DNA of 64,000 nt from Methanofollis formosanus (GCF_019633745.1 NZ_CP037968.1:1370789-1434788), one strand, 5' to 3'. Positions 32,272-42,090 are shown, counted from the stretch's first letter. Made by a program: numbers and translations. Notes: generated by a model from the letters alone, not told the origin.

Positions 32272-32909
32272 TTTCTATGCCGATCGGAAGGGTAACCCAG
32301 GTAGTGGACTGCAGAGAGAGTATGGGCATGGGTAAAGGCGGAGGCCTTGCCCAGCGAGGGACCATATCAGAATGCCGCAGCCCCGACGTGATCGTCGTCG
32401 GGATGTCGCCGGGACGCAGGCACGTGACAAAGCCGGTCTGCGATATCACATCCGCCCTGAGGAGGGAAGGGGTGGAGTTCTCGGTGAGCACGCTCGTGCT
32501 GAACGCGGGCAGCGGTGTTCCTCCCGACGCCCCCGGCATTGCGGGGTCGGTCCTTGGCGCCTACTTCGGGCTCACCCCCCAGGAGATCGAGCAGATAGAA
32601 GAGCATAAGGTCGCGATCCTCCATCACGGGAACGTCAGATCTCATGTGGTGCAGAAGGTCAGGTTCATTCTGGAGCATGTCGACGTCAAGGCCGTCGTCG
32701 TCGCCCAGTGCCCGATCGACTACGAGGATCTCGCAAAAGAGGGCGTTAAGACCGCCCTCGTCATGCCCCCACCCGACAGGGTCAAGACCAGGGGAAGCGT
32801 CGAGGCGATCGTCTCCGGCGTCACCCGTGGCCAGACCCCTACCAGGGAGAAAATGGCTGAGGTCATCACAGCCGTTACCAGATTGATGAAAGAACACAAC
32901 CCAAGGTGA
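32268..32909 (+). CDS. mcrC: Methyl-coenzyme M reductase operon protein C
   Basis: This protein of about 213 residues starts at GTG 32268, which has AAGGA five bases upstream; the ATG at 32277 is the alternative. McrC-type segments are MPIGRVTQVVDCRESMGMGK, GLAQRGTISECRSPDVIVVG and LVLNAGSGVPPDAPGIAGS. McrC takes part in the ATP-dependent reductive activation of MCR as a member of the A3a-type activation complex, according to work in other methanogens. The gene overlaps mcrD at its start, and its stop overlaps the mcrG ribosome site. Confidence 0.93.
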   Translation: MISMPIGRVTQVVDCRESMGMGKGGGLAQRGTISECRSPDVIVVGMSPGRRHVTKPVCDITSALRREGVEFSVSTLVLNAGSGVPPDAPGIAGSVLGAYFGLTPQEIEQIEEHKVAILHHGNVRSHVVQKVRFILEHVDVKAVVVAQCPIDYEDLAKEGVKTALVMPPPDRVKTRGSVEAIVSGVTRGQTPTREKMAEVITAVTRLMKEHNPR

Positions 32910-32917
32910 AATTGTCT

Positions 32918-33682
32918 ATGGCATACAAACCACAGTTCGGACCGGGCACCACTGTCGTCGCCGAGAACCGGCGCAAGCAGATGAACCCGGACTACCAGCT
33001 TGAGAAGCTGCGTGATGTTACTGACGAGGACATTGTCCTGATCCTCGGGCACCGTGCCCCTGGTGCAGCATACCCGACCGCCCACCCGCCCCTGGCCGAG
33101 CAGCAGGAGCCCGACTGCCCGATCAGGAAGATCGTCGAGCCGACCGAAGGCGCAAAGGCCGGTGACCGCGTCCGCTACATCCAGTTTGCAGACTCGATGT
33201 TCAACGCCCCGTCACAGCCGTACCAGAGGACGTACATGGAGTGCTACCGCTTCCGCGGTATCGACCCCGGTACGCTCTCCGGCCGTCAGATCGTCGAGTG
33301 CCGCGAGCGTGACCTGGAGGGCTACTCCAAGGTGCTCATCAACACCGAGGTCTTTGACCCGGCCAGGATCGGTATCCGCGGTGCGACCGTGCACGGTCAC
33401 TCCCTCCGTCTCGCAGAGGACGGCATGATGTTCGACATGCTCCAGCGCTGTGTCCTCGGCGAAGACGGCATCGTCCGCTACGTTAAGGACCAGATCGGCG
33501 AGCCCCTGGACCGCGCGGTCGAGGTCGGCAAGCCGATGGACGAGGCCTGGCTCAAGGCGCACACCACCATGTTCCACTCACTCGCCGGGACCGGGTTCCG
33601 CGATGACCAGGAATATGTCGAGTACGTACAGCGTATCCACTCGCTGAGGACCAAGTACGGCTTCATGCCGAAGGAGGAGTGA
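32918..33682 (+). CDS. mcrG: Methyl-coenzyme M reductase subunit gamma
   Basis: This 254-residue protein starts [20 protein letters not shown], with AGGTGA 8 bases upstream. Family segments are [38 protein letters not shown] and [20 protein letters not shown]. McrG closes the active site of each half of the MCR hexamer. It lies 8 bases after mcrC and 5 bases before mcrA. Confidence 0.97.
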   Translation: MAYKPQFGPGTTVVAENRRKQMNPDYQLEKLRDVTDEDIVLILGHRAPGAAYPTAHPPLAEQQEPDCPIRKIVEPTEGAKAGDRVRYIQFADSMFNAPSQPYQRTYMECYRFRGIDPGTLSGRQIVECRERDLEGYSKVLINTEVFDPARIGIRGATVHGHSLRLAEDGMMFDMLQRCVLGEDGIVRYVKDQIGEPLDRAVEVGKPMDEAWLKAHTTMFHSLAGTGFRDDQEYVEYVQRIHSLRTKYGFMPKEE

Positions 33683-33687
33683 TTGAC

Positions 33688-35394
33688 ATGGCAAAGATTG
33701 AGAGGGCACAGAAACTGTTCCTGAAATCGCTCAAGGAGAAGTTCCAGGACCAGGACGTCCAGTCCGAGAAGACCGAGTTCTACAAGTTCGGCGGCATCCG
33801 CCAGTCCCCGAGGAAACTCGAGTTCATGAAGGCGAGCCAGGCCGTCGAGATGCAGCGCGGTATCTCGATGTACGACCCCGAGCGCTGCCACCTCGGCGGC
33901 CTGCCGATGGGTCAGCGCCAGCTGATGACCTACGAGGTCTCCGGCACCGGCGTCTATGTCGAGGGCGATGACCTGCACTTCGTCAACAACTCTGCCATGC
34001 AGCAGATGTGGGACGACATCCGCAGGACCGTCATCGTCGGCATGGACCTCGCGCACGCCACCCTCCAGAAGAGGCTGGGCAAGGAGGTCACCCCCGAGAC
34101 GATCAACGAGTACCTCCACATCCTCAACCACGCCATGCCGGGCGCAGCCGTGGTTCAGGAGCACATGGTCGAGACCCACCCGGGCCTTGTCGATGACTGT
34201 TATGTGAAGGTCTTCACCGGCGACGACGAACTCGCCGACGACATCGAGCCCCAGTTCCTCATCAACGTCGAGAAGCTCTTCCCCGGCAAGTCGGCGGAGG
34301 CCCTCAAGGCCGCGGTCGGCAAGTCGATGTGGCAGGCAATTCACATCCCGACCATCGTCTCCAGGACGTGCGACGGCGGTACCACCTCCAGGTGGTCTGC
34401 GATGCAGATCGGTATGTCCTTCATCGCCGCGTACCGCATGTGCGCCGGTGAGGCGGCGGTCGCCGACCTGTCCTTCGCCGCAAAGCACGCCGGCGTCATC
34501 CAGATGGCCGACATCCTGCCGGCACGCCGTGCCCGTGGTCCGAACGAGCCGGGCGGCATCAAGTTCGGTCACTTCTCCGACATGATCCAGACCGACCGGA
34601 AGTACCCCAACGACCCGGCCAAGGCGTCCCTTGAGGTCGTCGGTGCAGGTACGATGCTCTTCGACCAGATCTGGCTCGGTTCCTACATGTCCGGCGGTGT
34701 CGGGTTCACCCAGTACGCCACCGCGGCGTACACCGACAACATCCTCGATGAGTACACCTACTACGGTATGGACTACATCAAGGACAAGTACAAGGTGGAC
34801 TGGCAGCACCCGAACGCGGCCGACAAGGTCACGGCCACCCAGGAGATCGTCAACGATATCGCCACCGAGGTCACCCTCAACGCGATGGAGCAGTACGAGC
34901 AGTTCCCGACCCTGATGGAGGACCACTTCGGCGGTTCCCAGCGTGCCGGTGTTATCGCCGCAGCGTCCGGTCTCTCCTCCGCCATCGCCACCGGCAACTC
35001 CAACGCCGGTCTCAACGGATGGTACCTCTCCATGCTCCTGCACAAGGAAGGCTGGAGCCGTCTCGGCTTCTTCGGCTACGACCTGCAGGACCAGTGCGGT
35101 TCAGCCAACTCGCTCTCGGTCAGGCCCGACGAGGGCTGTATCGGCGAGTTCCGTGGCCCGAACTACCCGAACTACGCGATGAACGTCGGTCACCAGGGCG
35201 AGTACGCCGCTATCGTCGGCAGTGCTCACTACAGCCGCGGCGACGCGTGGTCCATGAACCCGCTGATCAAGATCGCCTTCGCCGACCCGTCCCTCAAGTT
35301 CGACTTCGCCGAACCGAGGCGCGAGTTTGCGAAGGGCGCCATCCGCGAGTTCGAGCCTGCAGGCGAGCGCTCGCTCATCATCCCGGCCAGGTAA
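33688..35394 (+). CDS. mcrA: Methyl-coenzyme M reductase subunit alpha
   Basis: This 568-residue catalytic subunit starts [20 protein letters not shown] start at 33688 because the frame before it adds only MID. Signature regions are [40 protein letters not shown] and [20 protein letters not shown]. The last holds the Gly that is a thioglycine and the Cys that can be methylated in studied enzymes (near residue 460). The Arg-containing LPARRARG stretch includes the usual methyl-arginine site region. The enzyme reduces methyl-CoM with coenzyme B to methane. All modified residue contexts look conserved. Confidence 0.98.
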   Translation: MAKIERAQKLFLKSLKEKFQDQDVQSEKTEFYKFGGIRQSPRKLEFMKASQAVEMQRGISMYDPERCHLGGLPMGQRQLMTYEVSGTGVYVEGDDLHFVNNSAMQQMWDDIRRTVIVGMDLAHATLQKRLGKEVTPETINEYLHILNHAMPGAAVVQEHMVETHPGLVDDCYVKVFTGDDELADDIEPQFLINVEKLFPGKSAEALKAAVGKSMWQAIHIPTIVSRTCDGGTTSRWSAMQIGMSFIAAYRMCAGEAAVADLSFAAKHAGVIQMADILPARRARGPNEPGGIKFGHFSDMIQTDRKYPNDPAKASLEVVGAGTMLFDQIWLGSYMSGGVGFTQYATAAYTDNILDEYTYYGMDYIKDKYKVDWQHPNAADKVTATQEIVNDIATEVTLNAMEQYEQFPTLMEDHFGGSQRAGVIAAASGLSSAIATGNSNAGLNGWYLSMLLHKEGWSRLGFFGYDLQDQCGSANSLSVRPDEGCIGEFRGPNYPNYAMNVGHQGEYAAIVGSAHYSRGDAWSMNPLIKIAFADPSLKFDFAEPRREFAKGAIREFEPAGERSLIIPAR

Positions 35395-35408
35395 ATCCCA
35401 TAACACAA

Positions 35409-35416
35409 TTTTTTTT
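35409..35416 (+). terminator. T-run terminator of mcrBDCGA
   Basis: Eight T residues occur 15 bases after the mcrA stop, before an AT-rich spacer that carries the mtr promoter. Confidence 0.55.
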
Positions 35417-35504
35417 GATCTACTTCAAATGGGCATGAAAAAATCCAAGAATTATGCCCAAATTAGTATTTTAAAGCATCTCAGGAGAGTATTCCAAATG
35501 CTTT

Positions 35505-35520
35505 CCGAAACCTTTAATTG
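35505..35520 (+). promoter_or_regulatory. Likely promoter of the mtr operon
   Basis: CCGAAA (BRE-like) is followed by CCTTTAATTG, an archaeal TATA-like box, in the AT-rich gap after mcrA. A start about 25 bases downstream gives an mtr leader of roughly 85 bases. mtrE then has GGGAGGGAGA as ribosome site. Confidence 0.45.
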
Positions 35521-35629
35521 AATAATAAACGACTGTTAAATGAACCACAAAGAGTTTGTACTCCATCTGTGTGGTAACGCGAACAGAAACTCTCGTGCAT
35601 CGATCCTGTGTGCGCTGGGAGGGAGACGA

Positions 35630-36535
35630 ATGGAAAGCGTATTATTTGGCATTGGAGTAACAGCATTGGCAGGTGCCCTTGCTACTATCGCAGGCGCTGC
35701 TGAGGATACTGAGTCCAACATCGGGTCGCAGGGTGACCCGAACTCTCAGGTCCAGTTGGCTCCACAGATGGGCTATATCCACCGGATTTACAACAAGGCT
35801 GTGTCCGGTGAGCCCCCCGCATATGGTCTGTGGGTCACCATCAGCGCAGGTGTAGCGTGGGCATTCATGGCAACGGGAATGAACCCGGTGCTTGCCCTTG
35901 TCATCGCTTCTGCACTCGCGATCTTTGTGCAGGGTGTGTATGCAACGACGGCCTACCTCGGAAGGACGGCCAGTCTTGCGAAGTTTGAACAACCGGTATA
36001 CATCGATGTCCTCAGGTCGGTCACCACCGTGACGATGGCGCATGCCTTTGTCGCTGTGTTCCCGGCAGTGGCGATGTGTTACCTCCTCATCGCGGCACTC
36101 GGTCACCCCTTCCCGCTGGCCCTTCTGGGCATCGTCTGGGGTATCGCTCTTGGTGCCGCCGGTTCTGCGACCGGCAACCCGTTCTATGGTAAGGAACGTC
36201 AGTACCAGTCCCAGAAGTTCGGCGCTGGTGTGCCGATCTCCGCGTCCGGCAACATCGTCAGGTACGCGGAAGCCGGTCAGCGCAGCTCGCTCGACAACGG
36301 CTGGTTCACCGCGAAGCTCGCCGGTCCGGCATCAGGTGTCTGTTTCGGCCTGATCGTGTTCCTTGAGATCTGGAGGACCGTGCTCTTTGAGGAAGTCGCC
36401 TCAGGGTGGGGCGCTATCATCGCCGGTGTCGTGATCATCCTGATCTTCATGATCATCGACCGGTATATCGAAGTCTGGGCACGGAAGAACTACGGTCCGT
36501 ACCAGGCAGAAGCCACTGAGGAGGTGTCCGCGTGA
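35630..36535 (+). CDS. mtrE: Tetrahydromethanopterin S-methyltransferase subunit E
   Basis: This 301-residue membrane protein starts MESVLFGIGVTALAGALA. The ATG at 35630 has GGGAGGGAGA 4-12 bases upstream, and the 30 extra residues of the open frame are rejected. At least six hydrophobic segments are seen. Family marks are YLGRTASLAKFEQPVYIDVL and NPFYGKERQYQSQKFGAGVP. MtrE with MtrC and MtrD forms the sodium-translocating membrane core of Mtr. The end overlaps the mtrD GTG start by 4 bases. Confidence 0.96.
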   Translation: MESVLFGIGVTALAGALATIAGAAEDTESNIGSQGDPNSQVQLAPQMGYIHRIYNKAVSGEPPAYGLWVTISAGVAWAFMATGMNPVLALVIASALAIFVQGVYATTAYLGRTASLAKFEQPVYIDVLRSVTTVTMAHAFVAVFPAVAMCYLLIAALGHPFPLALLGIVWGIALGAAGSATGNPFYGKERQYQSQKFGAGVPISASGNIVRYAEAGQRSSLDNGWFTAKLAGPASGVCFGLIVFLEIWRTVLFEEVASGWGAIIAGVVIILIFMIIDRYIEVWARKNYGPYQAEATEEVSA

Positions 36536-37371
36536 GCGCAATTGCAGCAGGCTCAGGTGGAGGCGAAGGAATCAACCCCGTCGCATCAGTCATTGGTATC
36601 GTTCTTATTCTCGTCACTCTCGCAATTACCTACATCGCGGCTCCGGTCGCCATCGCGGCACTCGTCGGCGTCATCGTCGGCGGGCTTCTCATCGGCTTTG
36701 GCGTCCACTTCGTGCCGGTCGGTGGTGCCCCGGCTGCTATGGGGCAATCTCCGGGTATTGCGACCGGTGTGGCGATGCTCGCCGCCGGTGCCGGTCTCGC
36801 CGGTCTCTTCGGCGGGGCATGGGCCGCAGCGAACCCCGCGTTCGATTTTGCGGTCGTCATCGCTGCCGGCGCTGTCGGCGGCGGTCTGATGATGGCGATC
36901 ACCTGTCTGATGGTCAACGTCATCTACATCTTCGGCATGGGTATCCCGGCCGCGTCCGGTAAGGTCGCCAAGGACCCGATCACCGGCGACACCCAGGAGG
37001 CATACAAGTCCCAGGGTACCGAGGGTCACGGTCTGCCGTTCATCTCCTATGTGGGCGGTGTCATCGGCGGTCTCCTCGGCGGTGCCGGCGGTACGCTCAT
37101 CTACTACGAACTTCTCCAGGTCTACGCCGCGGCGCTGCCCACTGTGTTCAGTGCCGACGCCGCTGAAGTGCTGCCGATCGCCGTCTCGCTCGCCGGGATC
37201 TTCGCCATCGGTATGTTCCTGGTGAACGCCGTGCTTGCCGCGTACAACATCACGGGTACCATCGAGGGCCCCCACGACCCGAAGTTCAAGCGCTTCCCGC
37301 GTGCCATCATCGGGTGTGCGACCGCTTCGGCCGTTTGCGGGCTCTTTGCAATTCTGATTGTGGTGGTGTGA
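36532..37371 (+). CDS. mtrD: Tetrahydromethanopterin S-methyltransferase subunit D
   Basis: This 279-residue membrane protein begins with a GTG at 36532 that overlaps the mtrE stop (GTGA); GAGGAGGTG is its ribosome site. It has many Gly/Ala-rich hydrophobic stretches (PVAIAALVGVIVGGLLIGFG, AAGAVGGGLMMAITCLMVN) and the loop KVAKDPITGDTQEAYKSQGT. It is a core subunit of the sodium pump with MtrC and MtrE. Sequence is continuous and intact. Confidence 0.95.
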   Translation: MSAIAAGSGGGEGINPVASVIGIVLILVTLAITYIAAPVAIAALVGVIVGGLLIGFGVHFVPVGGAPAAMGQSPGIATGVAMLAAGAGLAGLFGGAWAAANPAFDFAVVIAAGAVGGGLMMAITCLMVNVIYIFGMGIPAASGKVAKDPITGDTQEAYKSQGTEGHGLPFISYVGGVIGGLLGGAGGTLIYYELLQVYAAALPTVFSADAAEVLPIAVSLAGIFAIGMFLVNAVLAAYNITGTIEGPHDPKFKRFPRAIIGCATASAVCGLFAILIVVV

Positions 37372-37375
37372 AAAG

Positions 37376-38242
37376 ATGACCGTACAAGTTACTGCATCCG
37401 AAGGCGGCATTCCGCACAACACGATCATGGCAGTCGGTCTGGTCGGTTCTCTGGTCTGTCTGTACCTGACCTATATCAACCAGTTCATCAGCGCCGAATA
37501 TGCCGCGTTCTTCGGCGGGCTCGCCGCAGTGTTCGCCCTCCTCTGGGGGACTGACACGATCAAGCACCTCTGCAGCTACGGTATCGGTACCGGTGTCCCG
37601 TCGGCGGGTATGATCGCCTTCGGTACCGGTGTCATCGCCATGCTGCTCGCGACCAAGGTCGAGACTGTGATGCCCTACTCCGCCCCGATCGCCGCCGTAG
37701 TCTTTGGCGCCATCGTCGGTGCGGTCGCAGGCTGGATCGCAAACAGTATCATGCGGATGAACATCCCGGTCATGGTCCGCTCGCTTACCGAGATGGCCAT
37801 CATCGGCGCTATCGTCCTCATGGGTTTCACTGCCGTCATGGCAGGCGGCTTCAGCTTCGACGCCATTGCCGCAAAGGAGATCGCCATCCTCGGACCTCTC
37901 ACCGCGACGTCCTATGCCGGTTCGCTTCTTGGCGGCTGTCTGCTTGCGGTCTCGTTCATGCTCGGCAGTCTCGCGCTGCAGCACCCGTTCAACGCGTGCC
38001 TCGGCCCCGGCGAACAGCAGGACAGGACCATGATGCTCGCTGCTGAGTGCGGGTTCCTCTCGATGATTGTCGTCGCTGCGATCTCGTTTGCGTTCGTTGC
38101 CTTCGGGGCCGCGATCCTCTCGCTGATCGTCGCACTCGTCGGGTTCTACTACACCTATGTCCGCTTCATCGAGCTCTCCAAGCGCGACGCCTTCGCGTGG
38201 CTCGATGCAAAGCCGATTCTCGAACCAAAGGGTGAGGACTGA
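37376..38242 (+). CDS. mtrC: Tetrahydromethanopterin S-methyltransferase subunit C
   Basis: This 288-residue membrane protein starts MTVQVTASEGGIPHNTIMAV at 37376, four bases after mtrD, with GGTGTGAAAAG upstream. Hydrophobic segments alternate with conserved loops such as GTDTIKHLCSYGIGTGVPSA and HPFNACLGPGEQQDRTMM. It is the third core subunit of the Na+ channel. Its stop codon shares its last base with the mtrB start. Confidence 0.95.
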   Translation: MTVQVTASEGGIPHNTIMAVGLVGSLVCLYLTYINQFISAEYAAFFGGLAAVFALLWGTDTIKHLCSYGIGTGVPSAGMIAFGTGVIAMLLATKVETVMPYSAPIAAVVFGAIVGAVAGWIANSIMRMNIPVMVRSLTEMAIIGAIVLMGFTAVMAGGFSFDAIAAKEIAILGPLTATSYAGSLLGGCLLAVSFMLGSLALQHPFNACLGPGEQQDRTMMLAAECGFLSMIVVAAISFAFVAFGAAILSLIVALVGFYYTYVRFIELSKRDAFAWLDAKPILEPKGED

Positions 38243-38526
38243 TGGGATACGTGCAGGTACTGCCCGAATTCGGGCTGGTCGTCGACCCGATGGTCGGCGT
38301 TGTCACCACAGCAGGCGTCTCCTACCAGCCGGTGATCGATAAGGTCGAGGCACTCGAGAAGTACACCGACGACCTCGTCGGGATGCTCTCTGGCGAAGGT
38401 TCCTTCGTTGCGTCCTTCCCCGGCAGGGAGAAGTCACTGGCTATCGCCGGCAGTGTCACCGCCCTGTGGTATGGTATCGCAGTCGGACTGCTCATCGCAG
38501 GGATCATCGCCCTTGCGCTGATGTGA
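38242..38526 (+). CDS. mtrB: Tetrahydromethanopterin S-methyltransferase subunit B
   Basis: This 94-residue protein starts MGYVQVLPEFGLVVDPMVGV. A soluble N-terminal part is followed by KVEALEKYTDDLVGMLSG and one C-terminal membrane helix (SVTALWYGIAVGLLIAGIIA). It is a small single-pass subunit that packs with MtrA, MtrF and MtrG helices in the Mtr stalk. The spacing to mtrA is 11 bases. Confidence 0.94.
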   Translation: MGYVQVLPEFGLVVDPMVGVVTTAGVSYQPVIDKVEALEKYTDDLVGMLSGEGSFVASFPGREKSLAIAGSVTALWYGIAVGLLIAGIIALALM

Positions 38527-38537
38527 GGTGAAGAAAT

Positions 38538-39260
38538 ATGGCAGACAAGACATCACCGGCGAGTGGCTGGCCCCTGATCAAGGGCGACTTCCACTCTGGC
38601 GACGCAAATTCGTGTGTCGCCGTCGTCACCATGGGCTCTCACCTCGACGAGCAGGGCATCTGTGATGCAGGCGCCGCACTCTGCGGGTCGTGCAAGACAG
38701 AGAACCTCGGCCTGGAGAAGGTTATTGCAAACGTCATTGCAAACCCGAACATCAGGTTTGTCCTCCTCTGTGGTACTGAAGTCAAGGGCCACCTCTCGGG
38801 CCAGACACTCAGGGCGCTCCACGAGGGCGGTCTTGAGGGCGGCAAGGTCGTAGGCTCAAAGGGCGCTATCCCGTTCATCGAGAATCTCGATGACGCAGCG
38901 GTCAAGCGTTTCCAGGAGCAGACCGAGATCGTCGACATCATGGAGTCCGAAGACCTCGGCGAGATCAAGGCAAAGATCTCAGAACTCGCCGGAAAGGACC
39001 CAGGTGCGTTCGGCGCGGCCCCGATCGTTGTCGAGGTCAAGGAGGAAGAAGGTGGAGCAGGAGAGGAAGTCGGCGAAGCGGTAGAGCTCAACGGCGACCT
39101 CGCACTCATCCACGCCAGGTTCAAGACCATCGAGAAGATGGTGACCGACATCGGATACCGGGACAGGTTTGCCGCCGGTGTCTACTCAGGTAAGATCGAA
39201 GGACTGATGATCGGCCTGATTGTGTCGTTCTCTATCCTCGGGCTTCTCCTGCTGGGGTGA
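38538..39260 (+). CDS. mtrA: Tetrahydromethanopterin S-methyltransferase subunit A (corrinoid protein)
   Basis: This 240-residue protein has a cobamide-binding domain (residues 1-160), including [20 protein letters not shown] with His85 at the expected lower-ligand position. A linker follows ([17 protein letters not shown]), then the usual MtrA amphipathic region and a C-terminal membrane helix ([19 protein letters not shown]). MtrA carries the methyl group on cobalt between MtrH and coenzyme M. Its first 161 residues are identical to those of a second gene downstream (39486), with only five silent base changes in about 480 bases. This copy, with the standard tail, is the orthologue of known MtrA. 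Confidence 0.96.
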   Translation: MADKTSPASGWPLIKGDFHSGDANSCVAVVTMGSHLDEQGICDAGAALCGSCKTENLGLEKVIANVIANPNIRFVLLCGTEVKGHLSGQTLRALHEGGLEGGKVVGSKGAIPFIENLDDAAVKRFQEQTEIVDIMESEDLGEIKAKISELAGKDPGAFGAAPIVVEVKEEEGGAGEEVGEAVELNGDLALIHARFKTIEKMVTDIGYRDRFAAGVYSGKIEGLMIGLIVSFSILGLLLLG

Positions 39261-39266
39261 TTTGAG

Positions 39267-39473
39267 ATGGCGGAAGAAGACAAGAAAACTGGTGGCGCGA
39301 TCAGGATGAACGCCATCGACAGCATCGTGGCAGACATCCAGTACAAGTCGCAGATTCTCGCCAGAACAAACAAAATCGACTCAGGCATCATGGACTCCGG
39401 GATCCCCGGCTTTGCAGCAGGGCTGATCATCTCGCTGCTCCTCATCGTGGTGCCGGTACTGGTGCTGATGTGA
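39267..39473 (+). CDS. mtrF: Tetrahydromethanopterin S-methyltransferase subunit F
   Basis: This 68-residue protein has an N-terminal MAEEDKKTGGAIRMNAIDSI, the motif VADIQYKSQILARTNKIDSG and a C-terminal membrane helix (FAAGLIISLLLIVVPVLVLM). It is related to the tail part of MtrA. It lies 6 bases after mtrA and 12 bases before the fused gene, in the usual order A-F-G. Confidence 0.93.
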   Translation: MAEEDKKTGGAIRMNAIDSIVADIQYKSQILARTNKIDSGIMDSGIPGFAAGLIISLLLIVVPVLVLM

Positions 39474-39485
39474 GGTGGATAAAAC

Positions 39486-40217
39486 ATGGCAGACAAGACA
39501 TCACCGGCGAGTGGCTGGCCCCTGATCAAGGGTGACTTCCACTCTGGCGACGCAAATTCGTGTGTCGCCGTCGTCACCATGGGCTCTCACCTCGACGAGC
39601 AGGGTATCTGTGATGCAGGCGCCGCACTCTGCGGGTCGTGCAAGACAGAGAACCTCGGCCTGGAGAAGGTTATTGCAAACGTCATTGCAAACCCGAACAT
39701 CAGGTTTGTCCTCCTCTGTGGTACCGAAGTCAAGGGCCACCTCTCGGGCCAGACGCTCAGGGCGCTCCACGAGGGCGGTCTTGAGGGCGGCAAGGTCGTA
39801 GGCTCAAAGGGCGCTATCCCGTTCATCGAGAACCTCGATGACGCAGCGGTCAAGCGTTTCCAGGAGCAGACCGAGATCGTCGACATCATGGAGTCCGAAG
39901 ACCTCGGCGAGATCAAGGCAAAGATCTCAGAACTCGCCGGAAAGGACCCAGGTGCGTTCGGCGCGGCCCCCCTGATCGTCGAGGTCAAGGAAGCCGAAGG
40001 CGGCGCAGAAGGCGGAGCAGTCGCCGGCGCAAGCCCACAGTTCCTTGAGATCGAGCAGAGACTCGACGAGATCGAAACAAAGATTGAGTTCGTAAACGCC
40101 GAGGTCGCCCAGCGTGTCGGTCGCAAGGTCGGCAGGGACATCGGCATTCTCTACGGATTAGTGGCAGGACTGATCGTCTTCATGATGCTGATTTTCCTGC
40201 TCCCCAAGTTGATGTAA
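39486..40217 (+). CDS. MtrA-MtrG fusion: second MtrA corrinoid domain joined to MtrG
   Basis: This 243-residue protein begins with the complete MtrA corrinoid domain (identical for 161 residues, His85 kept). A linker [20 protein letters not shown] leads into a canonical Mtr[41 protein letters not shown] and a terminal helix. It holds the place of mtrG between mtrF and mtrH. No separate mtrG exists in the operon, so the fusion must supply MtrG function and adds a second cobamide site per complex. Near-identical DNA to mtrA suggests recent duplication or ongoing gene conversion. MtrG is about 70-80 residues in most methanogens. Confidence 0.92.
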   Translation: MADKTSPASGWPLIKGDFHSGDANSCVAVVTMGSHLDEQGICDAGAALCGSCKTENLGLEKVIANVIANPNIRFVLLCGTEVKGHLSGQTLRALHEGGLEGGKVVGSKGAIPFIENLDDAAVKRFQEQTEIVDIMESEDLGEIKAKISELAGKDPGAFGAAPLIVEVKEAEGGAEGGAVAGASPQFLEIEQRLDEIETKIEFVNAEVAQRVGRKVGRDIGILYGLVAGLIVFMMLIFLLPKLM

Positions 40218-40233
40218 AGGAGGCAAGATCAGA

Positions 40234-41256
40234 ATGTTCAAATTCGAGAAGGAACAGGCCGTTTTCGACTTCAACGGCATCAAGATCGGCGGTCAGCCGG
40301 GCGAGTACCCGAGGGTGCTCGGCGCGTCCATCTTCTACAACAAACACGAAACGGTGCTTGACGACCACACGGGAAAGATCGACAAGGCAAAGGCCGAGGC
40401 GCTCTGGAACCGCTGTCAGGAGCTCTACGACCAGACGGGCAACCCGTATTTCATCCAGATCATCGCCGAGTACGGCGAGGCGTTCGAGAGCTACTTCGAC
40501 TGGTTCTGCTCCATCGACGACAAGACTCCGTTCCTGATGGACTCCTCCGCTCCGGAGGCCCTGATCCACGCGTGCGAGTACGTCACCGAGGTCGGGATCG
40601 CAGACCGTGCCATCTACAACTCGATCAACGGTTCGATCCTGCCCGAGAGCATCGAGGCGCTGAAGAAGTCCGATGTCAACTCCGCAATCGTCCTCGCCTT
40701 CAACCCCGGCGACCCGTCGGTCGCAGGGCGTGAGAAGGTGCTGGCCGAGGGCGGTGTCGCCGGTCAGGCACAGTCCATGCTCTCCATCGCCGAGGAGTGC
40801 GGTATCACTCGTCCGATCCTCGACACGGCGGCCACTCCGCTCGGCATGGGTTCCGGCGGTTCGTTCCGTGAGATCCTTGCTTGCAAGGCGATCCACGGTC
40901 TCCCGACCGGTGGTGCCTACCACAACATGACCGTCTCCTGGACCTGGCTGAAGCGCTGGAGAAAGAGCGTCCTTGCCGGGCAGTACGAGGGTAAGGATGT
41001 CCTCCTCGAGCAGATGTCCCACCACCACTTCGGCGGGATCGAGGGCATCAGGCAGACCGCATGGTCGTCCCCTGATATCGGCTGCAACATCATGGCCATG
41101 ACCCTCGGTGCGGACCTGATCATGTTCGGGCCTATCGAGAACTGTGAGGGTATCGCCACCGCGGCCGCCTTCTCCGACATCGTCCTTGCCGAGGCCCTCA
41201 AGGAACTCGGCGGCGAAGTCCAGGCCGAGAAGCACCCGATCACGCTTCTCGTCTAA
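40234..41256 (+). CDS. mtrH: Tetrahydromethanopterin S-methyltransferase subunit H
   Basis: This 340-residue TIM-barrel methyltransferase starts MFKFEKEQAVFDFNGIKIGG, with AAGGAGGCAAG upstream. Family segments are GDPSVAGREKVLAEGGVAGQ, DTAATPLGMGSGGSFREILA and LGADLIMFGPIENCEGIATA. MtrH transfers the methyl group from methyl-tetrahydromethanopterin to the cobalt of MtrA. It is peripheral, on the cytoplasmic face. It is the last gene of the operon, followed by a T-run at 41263-41275. Confidence 0.96.
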   Translation: MFKFEKEQAVFDFNGIKIGGQPGEYPRVLGASIFYNKHETVLDDHTGKIDKAKAEALWNRCQELYDQTGNPYFIQIIAEYGEAFESYFDWFCSIDDKTPFLMDSSAPEALIHACEYVTEVGIADRAIYNSINGSILPESIEALKKSDVNSAIVLAFNPGDPSVAGREKVLAEGGVAGQAQSMLSIAEECGITRPILDTAATPLGMGSGGSFREILACKAIHGLPTGGAYHNMTVSWTWLKRWRKSVLAGQYEGKDVLLEQMSHHHFGGIEGIRQTAWSSPDIGCNIMAMTLGADLIMFGPIENCEGIATAAAFSDIVLAEALKELGGEVQAEKHPITLLV

Positions 41257-41262
41257 ATTCAA

Positions 41263-41275
41263 TCTCTCTTTTTTT
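41263..41275 (+). terminator. Terminator of the mtr operon
   Basis: TCTCTC followed by seven T residues lies 6 bases after the mtrH stop codon. Confidence 0.55.
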
Positions 41276-41524
41276 CTGGTTTCAGGCTACGGCGAAGATT
41301 TCGTCACTTACCGTATGACAAAACAGCGGACGAGGACCACAGCGCCTCGTCGTCCCTGCAGTTATCTTCGTCCGTGAGGGGAACGAGCGTGAGCGAGTTC
41401 AAGAAAGTCGTAGGCTTTCGCTGACGACCGAAAGGAGTCGAGAAAATTTGGTTTTGAGGTCATCCCAAAACGTCTCTGGCCTTGATAGGTGAGGAGAAGA
41501 AGTTGCTGAAGCACGGGCCCTGTA

Positions 41525-41848
41525 GAATCAGGCATGAGGCGAGCGCCCCGCCTCAAGCATACGCAATGAAAATATCAGATCAGATCTGGATCGGTTCTTG
41601 ACCCTTATCCCTGCGTTCGAGGAGCGAATCGGAGTCAAGCATCGTGCCGCCCCCCGGATATCTTCGTCGTGGGGGGCCCGGGGGGTGCAACCCCCCGGCG
41701 CGATACAGCAGGGAAATCTCGACGATTGAGGCCGGCATATCCATCAGAGGGATTTTCTATCCTCTGCGTATCGGCTTCAAACGGATATGACGAGTTCAAA
41801 CGCTCATGCAAACCTGAAGAGAGGATCGTCTGGATCATTTTCATGGTA
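41525..41848 (+). repeat. Long mosaic repeat R1, copy 2 (left-arm type L1)
   Basis: It has the same order of segments as the copy at 1424-1738: GCGAGCGCCCCGCCTCAAGC, AGATCAGATCTGGATC, the GC palindrome with CCGGGGGGTGCAACCCCCCGG, GTATCGGCTTCAAACG and the end GGATCATTTTCATGGTAAAC. Identity by eye is around 90 percent. Confidence 0.8.
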
Positions 41849-41885
41849 AACCCTCACCTTTTCTGGGTGCGAGCGCGATTCAACC

Positions 41886-41954
41886 GCCTTCCTCCATCTT
41901 CTCGCCAGGGGCTCGGCCCCCGGACCCCCGGGATGAAGATAGAGCCGGGAAGGC
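41886..41954. repeat. Short palindromic repeat R3, copy 4
   Basis: Outer ends GCCTTCCTCC and CCGGGAAGGC surround GGGGCTCGGCCCCCGGACCC. Confidence 0.5.
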
Positions 41955-42090
41955 ACCATCAATGACCATGAAGAGCGCACTGCCGTCCCCTGTCCCATCC
42001 TGACACGGGGGGTTCGAGGGTCTCCCCCCGGCAGGAGAGAGCAAGGAACCATTCTTTATGCTTTCTGTGGGCGGCACCTCTGATCGGTCC

